DNA from: Photobacterium indicum
GTDB lineage: Bacteria; Pseudomonadota; Gammaproteobacteria; Enterobacterales; Vibrionaceae
DNA length: 64,000 bases
Direction: 5' to 3'
Assembly: GCF_003026215.1 (NCBI RefSeq)
Contig: NZ_PYOC01000004.1
Location: 309,267-373,266, forward strand
Shown: positions 49,049-59,488 of the stretch, one piece after another
Numbering within the stretch: position 1 is the first letter of the stretch
Layout: each line of letters opens with the position of its first letter
Notes under the pieces: model-generated
Database searches by the model: none
Told to the model about the DNA's origin: nothing
Seen by the model: the letters and a program-made list of their open reading frames with translations, nothing else
Position numbers and translations under genes: made by a program

Positions 49049-49828
49049 TTACAAGGTTCTATTGTGGATCAGCTCACCGTAGTGGAATACACAGAACTCC
49101 CCTTCTTGCATTTTATGCCAGCTCTCATCATTAGTTAGAGGCTGAGTAGCAACAACTGTTACTACATCGTTTGGTGTTGTTTCCTTATGGAAATCAATCG
49201 TGACATCTTCATCAATCAACGATGCTTGTCCAAACGGTGCGCGACGTGTTATCCAATGAAGGTTATTGGTGCAATACGTCACCACACAACTACCGTTACT
49301 CAAGAGCATGTTATACACGCCTAATTGACGTAATCGGTCACAACATTGTGCAATGTAGTCATAAACGGGGGCTAATTCTTCAGGCAATTCTGAAAACTTG
49401 GCATCTAATTGGCTAAGGAGCCAACAAAATGCAATTTCACTATCCGTATCACCCACAGGTTTAAAACGGCCAGTTTCAAGGGCTTCATATCCCGTTAACT
49501 GCCCATTATGCGCAAATGTCCAATACTGCCCCCAAAGTTCACGGGTAAATGGGTGAGTGTTTTCTAAGCTCACTCCCCCTCGATTAGCTTGCCTTATATG
49601 GCTGACTACCGCTTTACTTTTAATCGGGTATTCTTGAACAAGCTCTGCAATACGTGACTGACAACTTGGGTTCGGATCTTTAAACGTACGATACCCTTTC
49701 CCTTCATAAAACACGATTCCCCAACCATCACGATGGGGACCAGTATTACCACCTCGTTGCATTAAACCAGTAAAACTAAAACAGATATCTGTCGGCACAT
49801 TTGCGCTCATGCCAAGCAATTCACACAT
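49049..49828 (-). CDS. yafJ: Class II glutamine amidotransferase-like protein YafJ
   Basis: A 259-residue Ntn-hydrolase-type glutaminase domain. After Met removal, Cys2 (MCELLGMS) would be the nucleophile, which fixes the start at 49828 with AAGGAAT upstream; longer in-frame starts add an unconserved leader. Conserved glutaminase features are RGGNTGPHRDGWG, HIRQANRG, NTHPF and FAHNGQ. Natural substrate is not established; family members resemble DUG3. It follows gmhA as in E. coli (lpcA-yafJ), 61 bases downstream. Confidence 0.92.
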   Translation of the reverse strand: MCELLGMSANVPTDICFSFTGLMQRGGNTGPHRDGWGIVFYEGKGYRTFKDPNPSCQSRIAELVQEYPIKSKAVVSHIRQANRGGVSLENTHPFTRELWGQYWTFAHNGQLTGYEALETGRFKPVGDTDSEIAFCWLLSQLDAKFSELPEELAPVYDYIAQCCDRLRQLGVYNMLLSNGSCVVTYCTNNLHWITRRAPFGQASLIDEDVTIDFHKETTPNDVVTVVATQPLTNDESWHKMQEGEFCVFHYGELIHNRTL

Positions 49829-49889
49829 ATTCCTTATGCCCTTATCAATATTTCTAATCGAATTGTAATCATATCTTAAAAAATGGCGT

Positions 49890-50468
49890 TTATTCAGCCA
49901 TTTCTTTTTCAACTAACATAATCAAAATATGGATAATTTTAATATGTATTTCTTGAATACGATCAGCATAACCAAAATGTGGCACTCGAATCTCCACATC
50001 AGCTAGGCCAGCCATTTTACCGCCATCTTTACCCGTTAACGCGATCACTTTCATGCCTTTAGCATGTGCAGCTTCTATCGCTTTAAGGATATTGCCTGAA
50101 TTACCTGATGTTGATAAACCAAACAAAACGTCGCCAGTTGAACCTACAGCTTCAAGATAGCGAGAAAACACATGGTCATAGCCAAAGTCATTACTAACAC
50201 ACGATAAATGACTTGGATCAGAAATCGCAATACCAGGATAACCCGGACGATTTTCTCGATAACGACCCGTTAGCTCTTCGGCAAAATGCATCGCATCACA
50301 ATGTGAACCACCATTACCACAAGACAATACTTTACCGCCTTGTTTAAAAGATTCAGCCAGTAATTTAGCCGCCGCTTCAATGTCTGCCATATTTTTGTCA
50401 TCGCTTAAAAAGCACGTTAATACTTCAGCCGCTTCATTAAGTTCTGCGCGAATCAAATCCTGGTACAT
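49890..50468 (-). CDS. gmhA: Sedoheptulose-7-phosphate isomerase
   Basis: GmhA (LpcA) converts sedoheptulose 7-phosphate to D-glycero-D-manno-heptose 7-phosphate, the first step to LPS core heptose. It is a SIS-domain enzyme: [38 protein letters not shown] and the C-terminal [11 protein letters not shown] helix contain the active-site and metal residues. Length 192 is the family standard. It is cotranscribed with yafJ. Confidence 0.96.
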   Translation of the reverse strand: MYQDLIRAELNEAAEVLTCFLSDDKNMADIEAAAKLLAESFKQGGKVLSCGNGGSHCDAMHFAEELTGRYRENRPGYPGIAISDPSHLSCVSNDFGYDHVFSRYLEAVGSTGDVLFGLSTSGNSGNILKAIEAAHAKGMKVIALTGKDGGKMAGLADVEIRVPHFGYADRIQEIHIKIIHILIMLVEKEMAE

Positions 50469-50532
50469 AAGCTATCTCTATTATTCGTTTAATAGGAGCA
50501 TACTAGATGCTCCTATCAATCCATTTAAGTTT

Positions 50533-52260
50533 CTATATGCCTGAATCTGCAGTGTACAAAGAAACGGTCGAAGGTGTCGACTCCTGAAGGGCTAGATTGT
50601 GATTGTTTATCGCTAAATGCTCACGTAACGACGAAACATCAGGGCAAAGTGCAATATTACCCGCACTCAAAATACCAGAGTTGACCAATTTAGTTGCAAC
50701 ATGCGGTACAACACCCAGTAAGTAAACGGGGTAATGGCTGATTCGCTCAAGGGCATTTTCAAAAGCATGAATAGCGGTAATATCAATTGTTGTTACATCG
50801 GTAAAATCTAATACCACGACCTTGGTATCAATAGATGAACGCTCAATAACTGAAAATGCTTTCTCACTGGCCGCAAAGAACAATGGACCATTGATATCAT
50901 AAACCAGCACATCAGGTCCAAAATCAAGATGCTCATGGCCTTTATCAACTACGGTAACCGTCGTTAATGTGGCTATACGCTGAATAAATAGTACCCCCGC
51001 CAATAATAAGCCAACAATAACGGCAACGACCATGTCAAAGACTACCGTTAATGAAAAGCACATGAGCAACACAGCAATGTCACGACGTGGAGCCACCTTC
51101 AATGTATGAACAAAATGCGGCGCTTCAGACATATTCCATGCAACCATAATTAACAAGCCTGCCAGTGCACTCATTGGTACATAGGACAGCGCAGGGGCTA
51201 AAGCTACCATGGCTGCAAGCACAAACACAGCATGAACAATTGCCGATACTGGCGAAAATGCGCCTGCACGAATATTCGTTGCCGTTCTCGCAATAGCCGC
51301 TGTTGCTGGAATACCACCAAAAAATGGCACGACCATGTTAGCTAAACCTTGCCCAACCAATTCACTATTAGAATCGTGCTTCGTTCCCGTCATCCCATCA
51401 GCGACAACTGCACATAATAACGATTCAATACAACCTAACATCGCAATGGTAAATGCCGCAGGTAATAACTCAATAACAAGAGACCAAGTCACCACGTCAT
51501 TTTGCCAAATAACATTAAATTGCGGCATAACTTGAGGAATCCCCTGCCCGATCAGATCACCAATTTGATACTGGAATTTTTCACCCAATAACCCTACGTG
51601 AACTCCCCCTGATTGATTCATCACGAGTGCGAGTACGGTGCCTATAACCAAAGCAACAACGTGCGGTGGAATGCGTGTTTTTAATTTAGCCCAAGCAATA
51701 AAAACAATGATGGTGACCACACCAATAAAAGCATCCGCGAAATGAATGCTAGGTAAAGCACTCGCATAAGCCATTACTTTTTCAGGAAAATGAATAGGGT
51801 TACCCGCAACTTCTAACCCTAATAAATCTTTAAGTTGTAGGAATGCGATAACCAACCCAATACCAGCGGTAAATCCGGTAGTAACTGGATACGGTACATA
51901 AGCCACCAGCTGTCCAAGACGTAATAGCCCCATTAAGACTAAAATAATGCCAGACATAAAAGTAGCCAGCATTAAACCAGTTAACCCATACTGCTGAGTA
52001 ATGGGCAGTAATATCACAACAAATGCTGCCGTCGGCCCGGTTATATTAAAACGCGACCCACCAAATAACGCAGCCAATAAGCCAGCAACGATAACCGTAT
52101 ATAAACCATGCTGAGGAGGAACACCTACCGCAATTGCTAATGCCATACCTAATGGAATAGCAACAATGCCCACAGTAATGCCCGCCACAACATCAGAACG
52201 AAATTTAGAGAAGGAATAACCATCCTTCCACGCTTGTGATAAAGCATGAAATAAGAACAC
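50533..52260 (-). CDS. SulP-family anion transporter with STAS domain
   Basis: An inner-membrane SLC26/SulP transporter, 575 residues, with about 10-14 membrane segments starting at VVAGITVGIVAIPLGMALAIA. A C-terminal cytoplasmic STAS domain (about 435-550) has the typical VVLDFTDVTTIDITAIHAFENAL strand-loop. Likely substrates include sulfate, bicarbonate or dicarboxylates; the sequence does not decide. The start is uncertain: GTG at 52260 has CAGGGG about seven bases upstream, while GTG at 52275 adds five residues and has no ribosome site. It is a single gene, divergent from fadE. Confidence 0.87.
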   Translation of the reverse strand: MFLFHALSQAWKDGYSFSKFRSDVVAGITVGIVAIPLGMALAIAVGVPPQHGLYTVIVAGLLAALFGGSRFNITGPTAAFVVILLPITQQYGLTGLMLATFMSGIILVLMGLLRLGQLVAYVPYPVTTGFTAGIGLVIAFLQLKDLLGLEVAGNPIHFPEKVMAYASALPSIHFADAFIGVVTIIVFIAWAKLKTRIPPHVVALVIGTVLALVMNQSGGVHVGLLGEKFQYQIGDLIGQGIPQVMPQFNVIWQNDVVTWSLVIELLPAAFTIAMLGCIESLLCAVVADGMTGTKHDSNSELVGQGLANMVVPFFGGIPATAAIARTATNIRAGAFSPVSAIVHAVFVLAAMVALAPALSYVPMSALAGLLIMVAWNMSEAPHFVHTLKVAPRRDIAVLLMCFSLTVVFDMVVAVIVGLLLAGVLFIQRIATLTTVTVVDKGHEHLDFGPDVLVYDINGPLFFAASEKAFSVIERSSIDTKVVVLDFTDVTTIDITAIHAFENALERISHYPVYLLGVVPHVATKLVNSGILSAGNIALCPDVSSLREHLAINNHNLALQESTPSTVSLYTADSGI

Positions 52261-52734
52261 GACAAACCCCTGCACTTACGTACACAAGAAAAAAGAGTAA
52301 TAGCTGCAATCCGAAAGAAGGATCCGGCGGGCACTTGTCAGTCGGCGATCAGGAAAGGCAGCAGAAGGTAGTGTGTCATTCAGTAGCTTTCATTACGTTG
52401 AAAGTAACGAGTATAAACGTGAACGACATCACATTAGGCCTATATGTTAATCGGATCAGTTTATTTCGCAACTACAAAAATTCATCTCACTGATCTTGAT
52501 CAAACCTAGGTATAGCAACGCCCGAAACGATCTAGTTATGTAACCAACAGCTTTCAGAACAGAAAAGTATTTTACATTTTATTAAAAAACCCGTTACACT
52601 TCTAACAAGTGGTAAGACCTCTTACCTTGATCAACTGTACCCATAATTAAAATAAGATATTGCAGTAACACTTTGCTTCATCGCTAACTTATTAAGCCCT
52701 GAGTGAAGTGTTGCCCCCGATAAGGAGAATCAAT
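52261..52734. other. Divergent SulP/fadE intergenic region
   Basis: A 474-base gap. It contains the CTTTCA-N6-TGAAAG inverted repeat (52387-52404), a candidate fadE promoter (TTTACA at 52571-52576 and TACACT at 52595-52600, 18-base spacer), and the FadR-like operator at 52607-52626. A short open frame at 52236-52493 is not credible. No RNA gene is apparent. Confidence 0.55.
52607..52626 (+). promoter_or_regulatory. FadR-like operator upstream of fadE
   Basis: AAGTGGTAAGACCTCTT agrees with the E. coli FadR consensus at about 12 of 16 defined positions. It also contains the perfect inverted repeat GGTAAGA-CC-TCTTACC (52611-52626). It lies just downstream of the likely -10, where FadR would repress fadE until long-chain acyl-CoA is present. 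Confidence 0.55.
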
Positions 52735-55209
52735 ATGGTCACGCTCGTGTATCTACTAGGGTTTATTGGAATTACAGGCATACTTGCCTACCATAGAACA
52801 AGCCTTAAAACATTTACCTTCACTTTAGCGATAGCACTCGCTATAGGGTCAGCTATCAATGTGGTTGGTCAATATAGTTGGTTGATATTCTTAGCTGTTG
52901 CCATCCCTCTTAATATTTTTTCATTACGAAAAAGCCTTCTTAGTAAAACAGCATTAAAAGCTTTCAAAGGTGTAATGCCAGAGATGTCGCGCACTGAAAA
53001 AGAAGCTATTGATGCAGGTACCGTGTGGTGGGAAGCCGACCTATTTAAAGGAAATCCTGATTGGAACAAAATGCATGATATTCCAGCTCCACGATTAAGC
53101 GCTGAAGAAAAAGCCTTTTTAGAGGGGCCTGTAAATGAAGTGTGCCGCATGGTAAACGATTACCATGTCACCCATGAAATTGCCGATCTGCCACCTGAAG
53201 TTTGGCAGTACTTGAAAGATCATAAATTCTTCGCAATGATCATAAAAAAACAATATGGCGGTCTCGAGTATTCTGCTTATGCACAATCATTAGTACTACA
53301 AAAACTAACCGGTGTTTCGGGTGTATTATCTTCAACAGTAGGTGTACCTAATTCATTAGGCCCTGGCGAGTTACTGCAACACTACGGCACACAAGAACAA
53401 AAGGATCATTACCTTCCAAGACTTGCTGAAGGTAAAGAAATTCCATGCTTCGCTTTAACAAGCCCTGAAGCAGGATCTGATGCTGGTTCAATTCCTGATT
53501 TTGGTATCGTAAAAAAAGGAATGTGGCAAGGTGAAGAAGTACTAGGTATGGAACTGACCTGGAACAAGCGCTATATCACCCTTGCACCTGTTGCAACCGT
53601 TCTCGGCTTAGCATTTAAATTATTTGACCCTGATCATCTACTCAGTGATGAAGAAGCACCGGGTATTACTTGTGCGTTGATCCCAACCGACCTTGATGGC
53701 GTTAAAATTGGCCGTCGCCACTTCCCATTAAATGTGCCATTTCAAAATGGTCCAACACAAGCAGAAAAACTTTTTGTCCCTATTGATTTCATCATTGGTG
53801 GTCAAGAAATGGCAGGTCAGGGCTGGCGCATGCTGGTTGAATGCCTTTCTGTAGGACGTGGTATCACATTACCATCAAACGCAACAGGCGGTCTTAAGAC
53901 AGCAGCAATGGCCACAGGCGCTTATGCACGTATTCGTCGTCAATTCAAATTGCCTATCGGTAAAATGGAAGGGATTGAAGAGCCTTTAGCTCGTATTGCG
54001 GGCAATGCTTACGTCATGGATGCAGCGAGTAGCATGACAGTTTCGGGCATCGATCTTGGTGAGAAACCATCTGTTATCTCTGCCATCGTTAAATATCACT
54101 GTACGCATCGAAGCCAATACTCCGTCATCGATGCAATGGATATTGCCGGTGGTAAAGGAATATGTATGGGACCAAGCAACTTCTTAGCGCGTAGCTATCA
54201 AGGTGCCCCTATTGCTGTCACCGTTGAAGGGGCTAATATTTTAACCCGTTCAATGATCATCTTCGGACAAGGTGCAATTCGTTGTCATCCATATGTCTTA
54301 GATGAAATGAACGCTGCCTATAATGAAAACAAAGAACAAGCACTAAACGATTTTGATAAAGCGTTATTTGGGCATGTTGGTTTTGTCATTAGCAATATAG
54401 TGAGATCATTCTGGTTCGGTATAACAGATGGACGAGGCTCTTCTGCGCCACGTAAAGATCAGACTAAGCGCTATTATCAACAACTCAACCGTTATAGTTC
54501 AAACCTTGCTTTAGTGGCTGACATTTCTATGGCTGTTCTTGGTGGTTCACTTAAACGTAAAGAGCGCCTATCTGCACGCCTTGGTGATGTATTAAGCCAA
54601 CTTTACTTATCATCAGCTACCCTTAAGCGCTTTGCAGATGATGGATGTAAACAAGAAGATTTACCTCTTGTACATTGGGGGCTGCAAGATTCACTGTATA
54701 GAACAGAAGAAGCCCTTGACCAATTCTTAGTTAACTTCCCAAATCGCTTTGTGGCTGGTGCACTACGTATCGTTCTTTTCCCTACAGGTATGGGACGTTC
54801 AAAGCCTAATGATAAATTGGATAGCAAGGTCGCTCGTATCATTCAAACACCTTGTGAATCACGTAGCCGAATTGGTCGTGGGCAATTCCTTGAAGCCACT
54901 GAAAATAATGCAGTGGGTATGATTGAATTAGCGCTTAAAGATATTCTGGCAGCAGAACCACTGTATGACAGAGTATGCCAAGCTGCAGGTAAAAAACTGC
55001 CATTTATGCAATTAGATAAAGTCGCAATGACAGGTCTAGAGCTGAATGCAATTAATGAAGATGAAGCGAATATGTTACGTAAAGCTGAGGAAGGGCGTTT
55101 ACGTACCATCAATGTCGACGATTTTGAATCAGAAGAATTAGCAGCAAAACCTTATCTCCTAGATCGAGATAATGACAGCGATCAAGAAAATATTGGTAAT
55201 GCAGCATAA
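52735..55209 (+). CDS. fadE: Acyl-CoA dehydrogenase FadE
   Basis: FadE does the first oxidation of fatty-acid beta-oxidation. It starts with two hydrophobic N-terminal segments (about 1-60), typical of this membrane-associated type, followed by the acyl-CoA dehydrogenase core, with [15 protein letters not shown] as the FAD/substrate loop and [13 protein letters not shown]. An extended C-terminal domain brings it to 824 residues (E. coli 814). AAGGAGAATCAAT precedes the ATG at 52735; an upstream in-frame start at 52708 lacks support. Confidence 0.95.
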   Translation: MVTLVYLLGFIGITGILAYHRTSLKTFTFTLAIALAIGSAINVVGQYSWLIFLAVAIPLNIFSLRKSLLSKTALKAFKGVMPEMSRTEKEAIDAGTVWWEADLFKGNPDWNKMHDIPAPRLSAEEKAFLEGPVNEVCRMVNDYHVTHEIADLPPEVWQYLKDHKFFAMIIKKQYGGLEYSAYAQSLVLQKLTGVSGVLSSTVGVPNSLGPGELLQHYGTQEQKDHYLPRLAEGKEIPCFALTSPEAGSDAGSIPDFGIVKKGMWQGEEVLGMELTWNKRYITLAPVATVLGLAFKLFDPDHLLSDEEAPGITCALIPTDLDGVKIGRRHFPLNVPFQNGPTQAEKLFVPIDFIIGGQEMAGQGWRMLVECLSVGRGITLPSNATGGLKTAAMATGAYARIRRQFKLPIGKMEGIEEPLARIAGNAYVMDAASSMTVSGIDLGEKPSVISAIVKYHCTHRSQYSVIDAMDIAGGKGICMGPSNFLARSYQGAPIAVTVEGANILTRSMIIFGQGAIRCHPYVLDEMNAAYNENKEQALNDFDKALFGHVGFVISNIVRSFWFGITDGRGSSAPRKDQTKRYYQQLNRYSSNLALVADISMAVLGGSLKRKERLSARLGDVLSQLYLSSATLKRFADDGCKQEDLPLVHWGLQDSLYRTEEALDQFLVNFPNRFVAGALRIVLFPTGMGRSKPNDKLDSKVARIIQTPCESRSRIGRGQFLEATENNAVGMIELALKDILAAEPLYDRVCQAAGKKLPFMQLDKVAMTGLELNAINEDEANMLRKAEEGRLRTINVDDFESEELAAKPYLLDRDNDSDQENIGNAA

Positions 55210-55254
55210 CCTAAAAGTGATGCCTCATTCCGATAAGGCACAACGATAAGCATT

Positions 55255-55287
55255 AAAAGAGGGAAGCACTTAGCTTCCCTTTTTCTA
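55255..55287 (+). terminator. Terminator after fadE
   Basis: The stem AAAAGAGGGAAGC/GCTTCCCTTTTT with a 5-base loop. Confidence 0.88.
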
Positions 55288-55304
55288 TCCCTAAGGATGA
55301 CTAT

Positions 55305-56558
55305 TTACGCTGTTACCTCGGTCGGCAGCACCAACGATTCTTTCTCTAAGGCTTTTTTAAACTGTCGCTTGCGCCATAATATCACACCGATAATCACCAG
55401 AAGAATAACAACAGTATTAGATATCATCATAATCTTAAGCGCTTTAGAACGTGCAGCCTTACGTTCTTTATCCAATCGTTTTTGTTCTATCGCTAACGCT
55501 TTAGCTTCTTGCTGTGAACGAAATAGTTCGAGATTCTGATCCAGTTGTAATTCAGCGAGTACGGCAAAGTGACTTTTGGGTAAAGAGAAGATTAACTCTC
55601 TTCCACTTAAATTATCTGTTGCATACAACCAACCTGACCAACTATAACCACCAGGCTCTTGACCATTAGGGATGGTAACGCGTAATCCATCTTCATCCGG
55701 TATTGCATGCCCTTGACTAATCGTTATATTCCCATCAGGGCTCTCTTGCTCTACATGGGCTGCGAGTGAGCCGGGAACAAGCGCACCTTTTTCTGTGGTA
55801 ACGGCTAGCTGATGTGCTTCATTACGATCCCGTCCTTGAATAAAGCTCACTGTCATAGGAGGCGGATAGATCAGTACCTCTTGTTCTACCGTACGTAGAA
55901 AAATGCCATTGCGAGAAGCTATCTTTACTCGGTATTTACCCGGCAATACATCAATAGGTAAAGCGACAGTGAATACACCGTCACCTGGACGCTCATCAAA
56001 CCCAATACCATCATCAGAAAATTCACCAATAACAATAGGCTGAGGCTGAGCTTCTTTAGGTAGCGTATCTACACTCTCAACATACTCATATAATACGACA
56101 GTCAGTTTGATACGATCGATGAAATCTCGATCCATCAGTAGCTCCCCTTTATTTGTAAGGCGAGCTGTAAATTTTAGGGTTTCCGATTGATATAAACGGG
56201 AAGGTAAATTATCGACATCAAGTTTTAAATTAGATAACACTTTCACTTGATTATTGGACGTCACTTTACCTATAGCTTGCCATGGACCGGGCATAGGATT
56301 TTCAATAGAGATAATATCCATTCCCGACTCTTCATACCAAGAAAGGTTTTCAGGGTGGCGCCAAGAATAATATTTAGTGCCATCAGGGCGAACAAGTACT
56401 ACAGAGCTACTAGGGATCTCTCGTTGTACAATGAAAGAAACTTGTTCAACCGTTGGATCAACTCGAAAACGATTATCTAGCCACGACATTTCAGCACTGG
56501 TTTTAGCCCAAGAGAGTACTGGCAATAACATCGCTAGAAATAATAACCGCTGCAGCAT
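55305..56558 (-). CDS. TIGR03503-family exported membrane protein
   Basis: A 417-residue protein of a family known from marine gammaproteobacteria, function unknown. A signal peptide (MLQRLLFLAMLLPVLSWAK) is followed by beta-rich, Ig-like periplasmic regions, then a helical charged stretch and one C-terminal membrane segment (about residues 377-396, MMISNTVVILLVIIGVIL) with a short basic tail. I choose the ATG at 56558, which has GGGGATCT upstream and sits seven bases after the dnaQ stop; a longer frame overlaps dnaQ. Operon with dnaQ is likely. Confidence 0.85.
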   Translation of the reverse strand: MLQRLLFLAMLLPVLSWAKTSAEMSWLDNRFRVDPTVEQVSFIVQREIPSSSVVLVRPDGTKYYSWRHPENLSWYEESGMDIISIENPMPGPWQAIGKVTSNNQVKVLSNLKLDVDNLPSRLYQSETLKFTARLTNKGELLMDRDFIDRIKLTVVLYEYVESVDTLPKEAQPQPIVIGEFSDDGIGFDERPGDGVFTVALPIDVLPGKYRVKIASRNGIFLRTVEQEVLIYPPPMTVSFIQGRDRNEAHQLAVTTEKGALVPGSLAAHVEQESPDGNITISQGHAIPDEDGLRVTIPNGQEPGGYSWSGWLYATDNLSGRELIFSLPKSHFAVLAELQLDQNLELFRSQQEAKALAIEQKRLDKERKAARSKALKIMMISNTVVILLVIIGVILWRKRQFKKALEKESLVLPTEVTA

Positions 56559-56565
56559 AGATCCC

Positions 56566-57306
56566 CTACTGACGCCACATGACGTCACTCTTTTTACTAA
56601 TGATATCCAAACGCGATTCGTGCGCTTCCATTTCATCGGCAGAGGCACATAAAACCTTTAATAATTTACGCCCAGAAGCTATACGTTTAACTTCACTTTC
56701 TGCACCAGCATCACGTTCTTCACGTTCAGCATTTAATGCGAGAGATGTCTGCCCACCTGTCATTAACAGGTATACGTCAGCCAAGATCTCGGCATCGAGT
56801 AGTGCGCCGTGAAGTGTTCGGTGCGAGTTATCTATACCATAACGAGAACAAAGGATATCAAGATTATTACGCTTGCCAGGGAAGATCTTCTTCGCCATCG
56901 CCAACGTATCGGTCACTTTACAGAAATCTTCTGTTTTACCGATATTAGGGTTTAGCTTTCTGAATTCATAATCCATAAAGCCGACATCAAAGGGCGCGTT
57001 ATGGGCAACAAGCTCAGCGCCTTTGATGAATTCTAAAAATTCGTCATGAACCTCTTTATAGACAGGCTTACCAATTAGAAATTCATCTGTAATACCGTGA
57101 ACACCTATCGCTTCCACCTCAATGGTTCGATCGGGTTTGATATAAACATGGAAACTATTTCCGGTCAGTTTACGGTTGATGATCTCAACCGCACCGATTT
57201 CAATAATGCAATGCCCTTCATAATGAGGACCTGTCATATTCATACCGGTTGTTTCAGTATCGAGTACAATAATTCTTTGGTTAGTGGCTTTCATAGTGGC
57301 GTTCAT
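56566..57306 (-). CDS. dnaQ: DNA polymerase III epsilon subunit
   Basis: Epsilon is the 3'-5' proofreading exonuclease of the replicative polymerase. Exo I DTETTG has catalytic Asp16 and Glu18. Exo II is in [16 protein letters not shown], and Exo III includes [17 protein letters not shown]-terminal segment for alpha binding completes 246 residues. An ATG at codon 5 is an alternative start. It is divergent from rnhA with only 39 bases between the starts, the tight arrangement known in E. coli. Confidence 0.96.
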   Translation of the reverse strand: MNATMKATNQRIIVLDTETTGMNMTGPHYEGHCIIEIGAVEIINRKLTGNSFHVYIKPDRTIEVEAIGVHGITDEFLIGKPVYKEVHDEFLEFIKGAELVAHNAPFDVGFMDYEFRKLNPNIGKTEDFCKVTDTLAMAKKIFPGKRNNLDILCSRYGIDNSHRTLHGALLDAEILADVYLLMTGGQTSLALNAEREERDAGAESEVKRIASGRKLLKVLCASADEMEAHESRLDIISKKSDVMWRQ

Positions 57307-57345
57307 GTCAGACTAAAGTTTTTCCTTAAGCGAATACTATCAAAT

Positions 57346-57816
57346 ATGACGAAGCAGGTAGAGGTTTTCACCGATGGTTCTTGTTTAGGTAATCCGGGCC
57401 CCGGCGGATATGGTACCGTTTTACGTTATAAACAGCATGAAAAAGAACTGAGCGAAGGCTTTTTTATGACAACCAACAATCGAATGGAATTATTGGCAGC
57501 AATCGTTGGATTGTCGAATCTAAAAGAAGCATGTCATGTTGAGTTAACCACTGATAGCCAATATGTTCGCCAAGGTATCACCCAATGGATTCACAACTGG
57601 AAAAAACGTGGATGGAAAACAGCAGATAAAAGGCCCGTCAAAAATGCGGATCTGTGGCAACGTCTTGATGCAGAAACCCAACGTCATATCGTCGTCAACT
57701 GGCACTGGGTTAAAGGGCATGCAGGGCACATTGAAAATGAACGCTGTGATGTTTTAGCCCGGAATGCCGCAGAAAAGCCAACTCAAGATGACACTGGCTA
57801 TAATCCAGAGCCGTAG
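57346..57816 (+). CDS. rnhA: Ribonuclease HI
   Basis: RNase HI cuts the RNA strand of RNA-DNA hybrids. The catalytic acidic residues appear as Asp10 ([19 protein letters not shown]), Glu in NRMELLAAI, Asp in TTDSQYV and a C-terminal Asp (ERCDVLAR). With the ATG at 57346 it has 156 residues, one more than E. coli. A longer open frame reaching back to 57097 runs antisense to dnaQ and is not coding. Confidence 0.96.
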   Translation: MTKQVEVFTDGSCLGNPGPGGYGTVLRYKQHEKELSEGFFMTTNNRMELLAAIVGLSNLKEACHVELTTDSQYVRQGITQWIHNWKKRGWKTADKRPVKNADLWQRLDAETQRHIVVNWHWVKGHAGHIENERCDVLARNAAEKPTQDDTGYNPEP

Positions 57817-57874
57817 CCAACAGTTACTGCGTTCCCTGCAACATAAACACCAGCCACACCGTATTAAATCAAAG

Positions 57875-58618
57875 CTAATCAGACATCTTCTGATTAGCTT
57901 TTGTACGGCAATTGACTCTTAATGGCGACAATTGACGACGTAATTTCCATGTCGGCTTTATGGGCTTTAAAGGAAATGTACGCTTCCGTGCAACAATAAA
58001 GTACATACTGCCAATCATTGAGCATGAATCAGACAACATATTTTCAGCCCAAGCAGAGCACGCCAAATGCTTCGTTGCTGGTAATACGGCAAAATTCTCA
58101 TGATGGACAACTTCATAATTCAACACACTTAACCAATCTTTTACCCGGTATGGCATAAACATTCGACCGAGCCATGGATATTTCTTTCGATTCCATGGCA
58201 GTAAACCTTTAACCCCAAGAATACTCACGGGGTTATGCCCAGTTAACAGTAAATATCCATCATCAACAGTCACTCTATCAACCTCACGAAGTAAACGGTG
58301 TGGATCAGAGCAATAATCAAGTTGATGGCTAACTAAGCAAGCATCAAAAGACTTTTCAATAAACGGTAAGTCAAAAGAATCAGCAATGACATTGTGTAGG
58401 GGATTATGCTTATCAATACATATCTGATGTTGGATGTTACAATGCGGGCTTGTTAACTCACAGCTTAAGCCGCCAAGTTTTAACATATGGTAGCCAAATA
58501 GTTTCGGCGACCACTCATCAAGTCGAGACTGAAGCAGTTCAACAGCCCATTCACCGTTCGCGACTTGCGACCATGAATAAGGGGCTTCAATATGTTTTAA
58601 TGTCCGTGCTGGCTTCAT
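57875..58618 (-). CDS. yafS: SAM-dependent methyltransferase, YafS type
   Basis: A class I methyltransferase of 247 residues. The SAM-binding region is divergent (LGYHMLKLGG-like start near 42-50), but ADSFDLPFIEKSFDACLVSHQLDYCSDPHRLLREVDRV is the typical acidic/post II motif region, as in methyltransf_11 proteins. It matches E. coli YafS, which also lies between rnhA and gloB. The substrate is unknown. It starts 41 bases from the divergent gloB gene. Confidence 0.88.
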   Translation of the reverse strand: MKPARTLKHIEAPYSWSQVANGEWAVELLQSRLDEWSPKLFGYHMLKLGGLSCELTSPHCNIQHQICIDKHNPLHNVIADSFDLPFIEKSFDACLVSHQLDYCSDPHRLLREVDRVTVDDGYLLLTGHNPVSILGVKGLLPWNRKKYPWLGRMFMPYRVKDWLSVLNYEVVHHENFAVLPATKHLACSAWAENMLSDSCSMIGSMYFIVARKRTFPLKPIKPTWKLRRQLSPLRVNCRTKANQKMSD

Positions 58619-58659
58619 AATTATTGCTCAACACCTTAAAAAGGCTGGAGAAGAAATTC

Positions 58660-59418
58660 ATGTTAACTGTTCAAAGCATACCCGCATTTAATGACAATTA
58701 CATCTGGCTTATTCACAACTCACACAATCATTGCGTCGTTGTTGACCCTGGTGATGCCACACCTGTGCTCAAGGTATTAGAAGAACAATCACTCACCCTT
58801 GATGCCATTCTTATTACCCACCACCATCATGATCATATAGGGGGAATCAGTGAACTCAAACGCCATTACCCTAACCTTAATGTTGTCGGTCCCGCTTCAG
58901 AGCCCATTCCTGGTATATCCCAATCTGTTGAAGATGGTGACCAAGTAGAACTATTTGGTGAGCGCTTTATGGTACTAAGCGTTCCTGGTCATACCCTTGG
59001 GCATGTAGCCTATGTCGGTGATGGCAAACTATTTTGCGGCGATACACTGTTCTCTGTTGGTTGTGGGCGTTTATTTGAAGGAACTCCAGCACAAATGTTT
59101 CAGTCATTAAAGAAACTGGCCTCTCTTCCTGATGAAACTGAAATCTACTGTGCACATGAATATACATCTAGTAATCTAGCCTTTGCACTAGTAGCAGAAC
59201 AAGACAATCCTCACTTACAACGCTACCGTGAAGATGTAAGTCGTATGAGAGCACAAGGCATTAGTACGATCCCGTCCACATTACGACAAGAAAAGTTAGT
59301 TAACCCATTTTTACGTTGTGAGCAGCCAAGTATCAAAAAATCTGTTGCAGATAAAGCATTTGACGACAGCGACCTTGAAACATTCGCCGCACTAAGAAGA
59401 TGGAAAGACAATTTTTGA
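58660..59418 (+). CDS. gloB: Hydroxyacylglutathione hydrolase (glyoxalase II)
   Basis: GloB hydrolyses S-lactoylglutathione to lactate and glutathione, the last step of methylglyoxal detoxification. The metallo-beta-lactamase metal motif [10 protein letters not shown] is at 53-62, and GHTLGHVAY and the CGDTLF and CAHEYT motifs give further metal ligands. The ATG at 58660 has GGAG nine bases upstream and gives 252 residues, matching the family; an earlier in-frame start adds 12 residues. Confidence 0.95.
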   Translation: MLTVQSIPAFNDNYIWLIHNSHNHCVVVDPGDATPVLKVLEEQSLTLDAILITHHHHDHIGGISELKRHYPNLNVVGPASEPIPGISQSVEDGDQVELFGERFMVLSVPGHTLGHVAYVGDGKLFCGDTLFSVGCGRLFEGTPAQMFQSLKKLASLPDETEIYCAHEYTSSNLAFALVAEQDNPHLQRYREDVSRMRAQGISTIPSTLRQEKLVNPFLRCEQPSIKKSVADKAFDDSDLETFAALRRWKDNF

Positions 59419-59488
59419 TTCAGGTCACTTGTAACATTGGGGGTTGGGCAAGTATTATCACCAACCTCTTTGGCTATAAGCAGATGTC

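Noticed and set aside
52236..52493. 85-codon open frame in the SulP/fadE gap
   Set aside because: It has no ribosome site, overlaps the SulP gene start and has no recognisable features.
57097..57345. N-terminal extension of RNase HI
   Set aside because: This part is antisense to dnaQ and not conserved; the ATG at 57346 gives the standard length.
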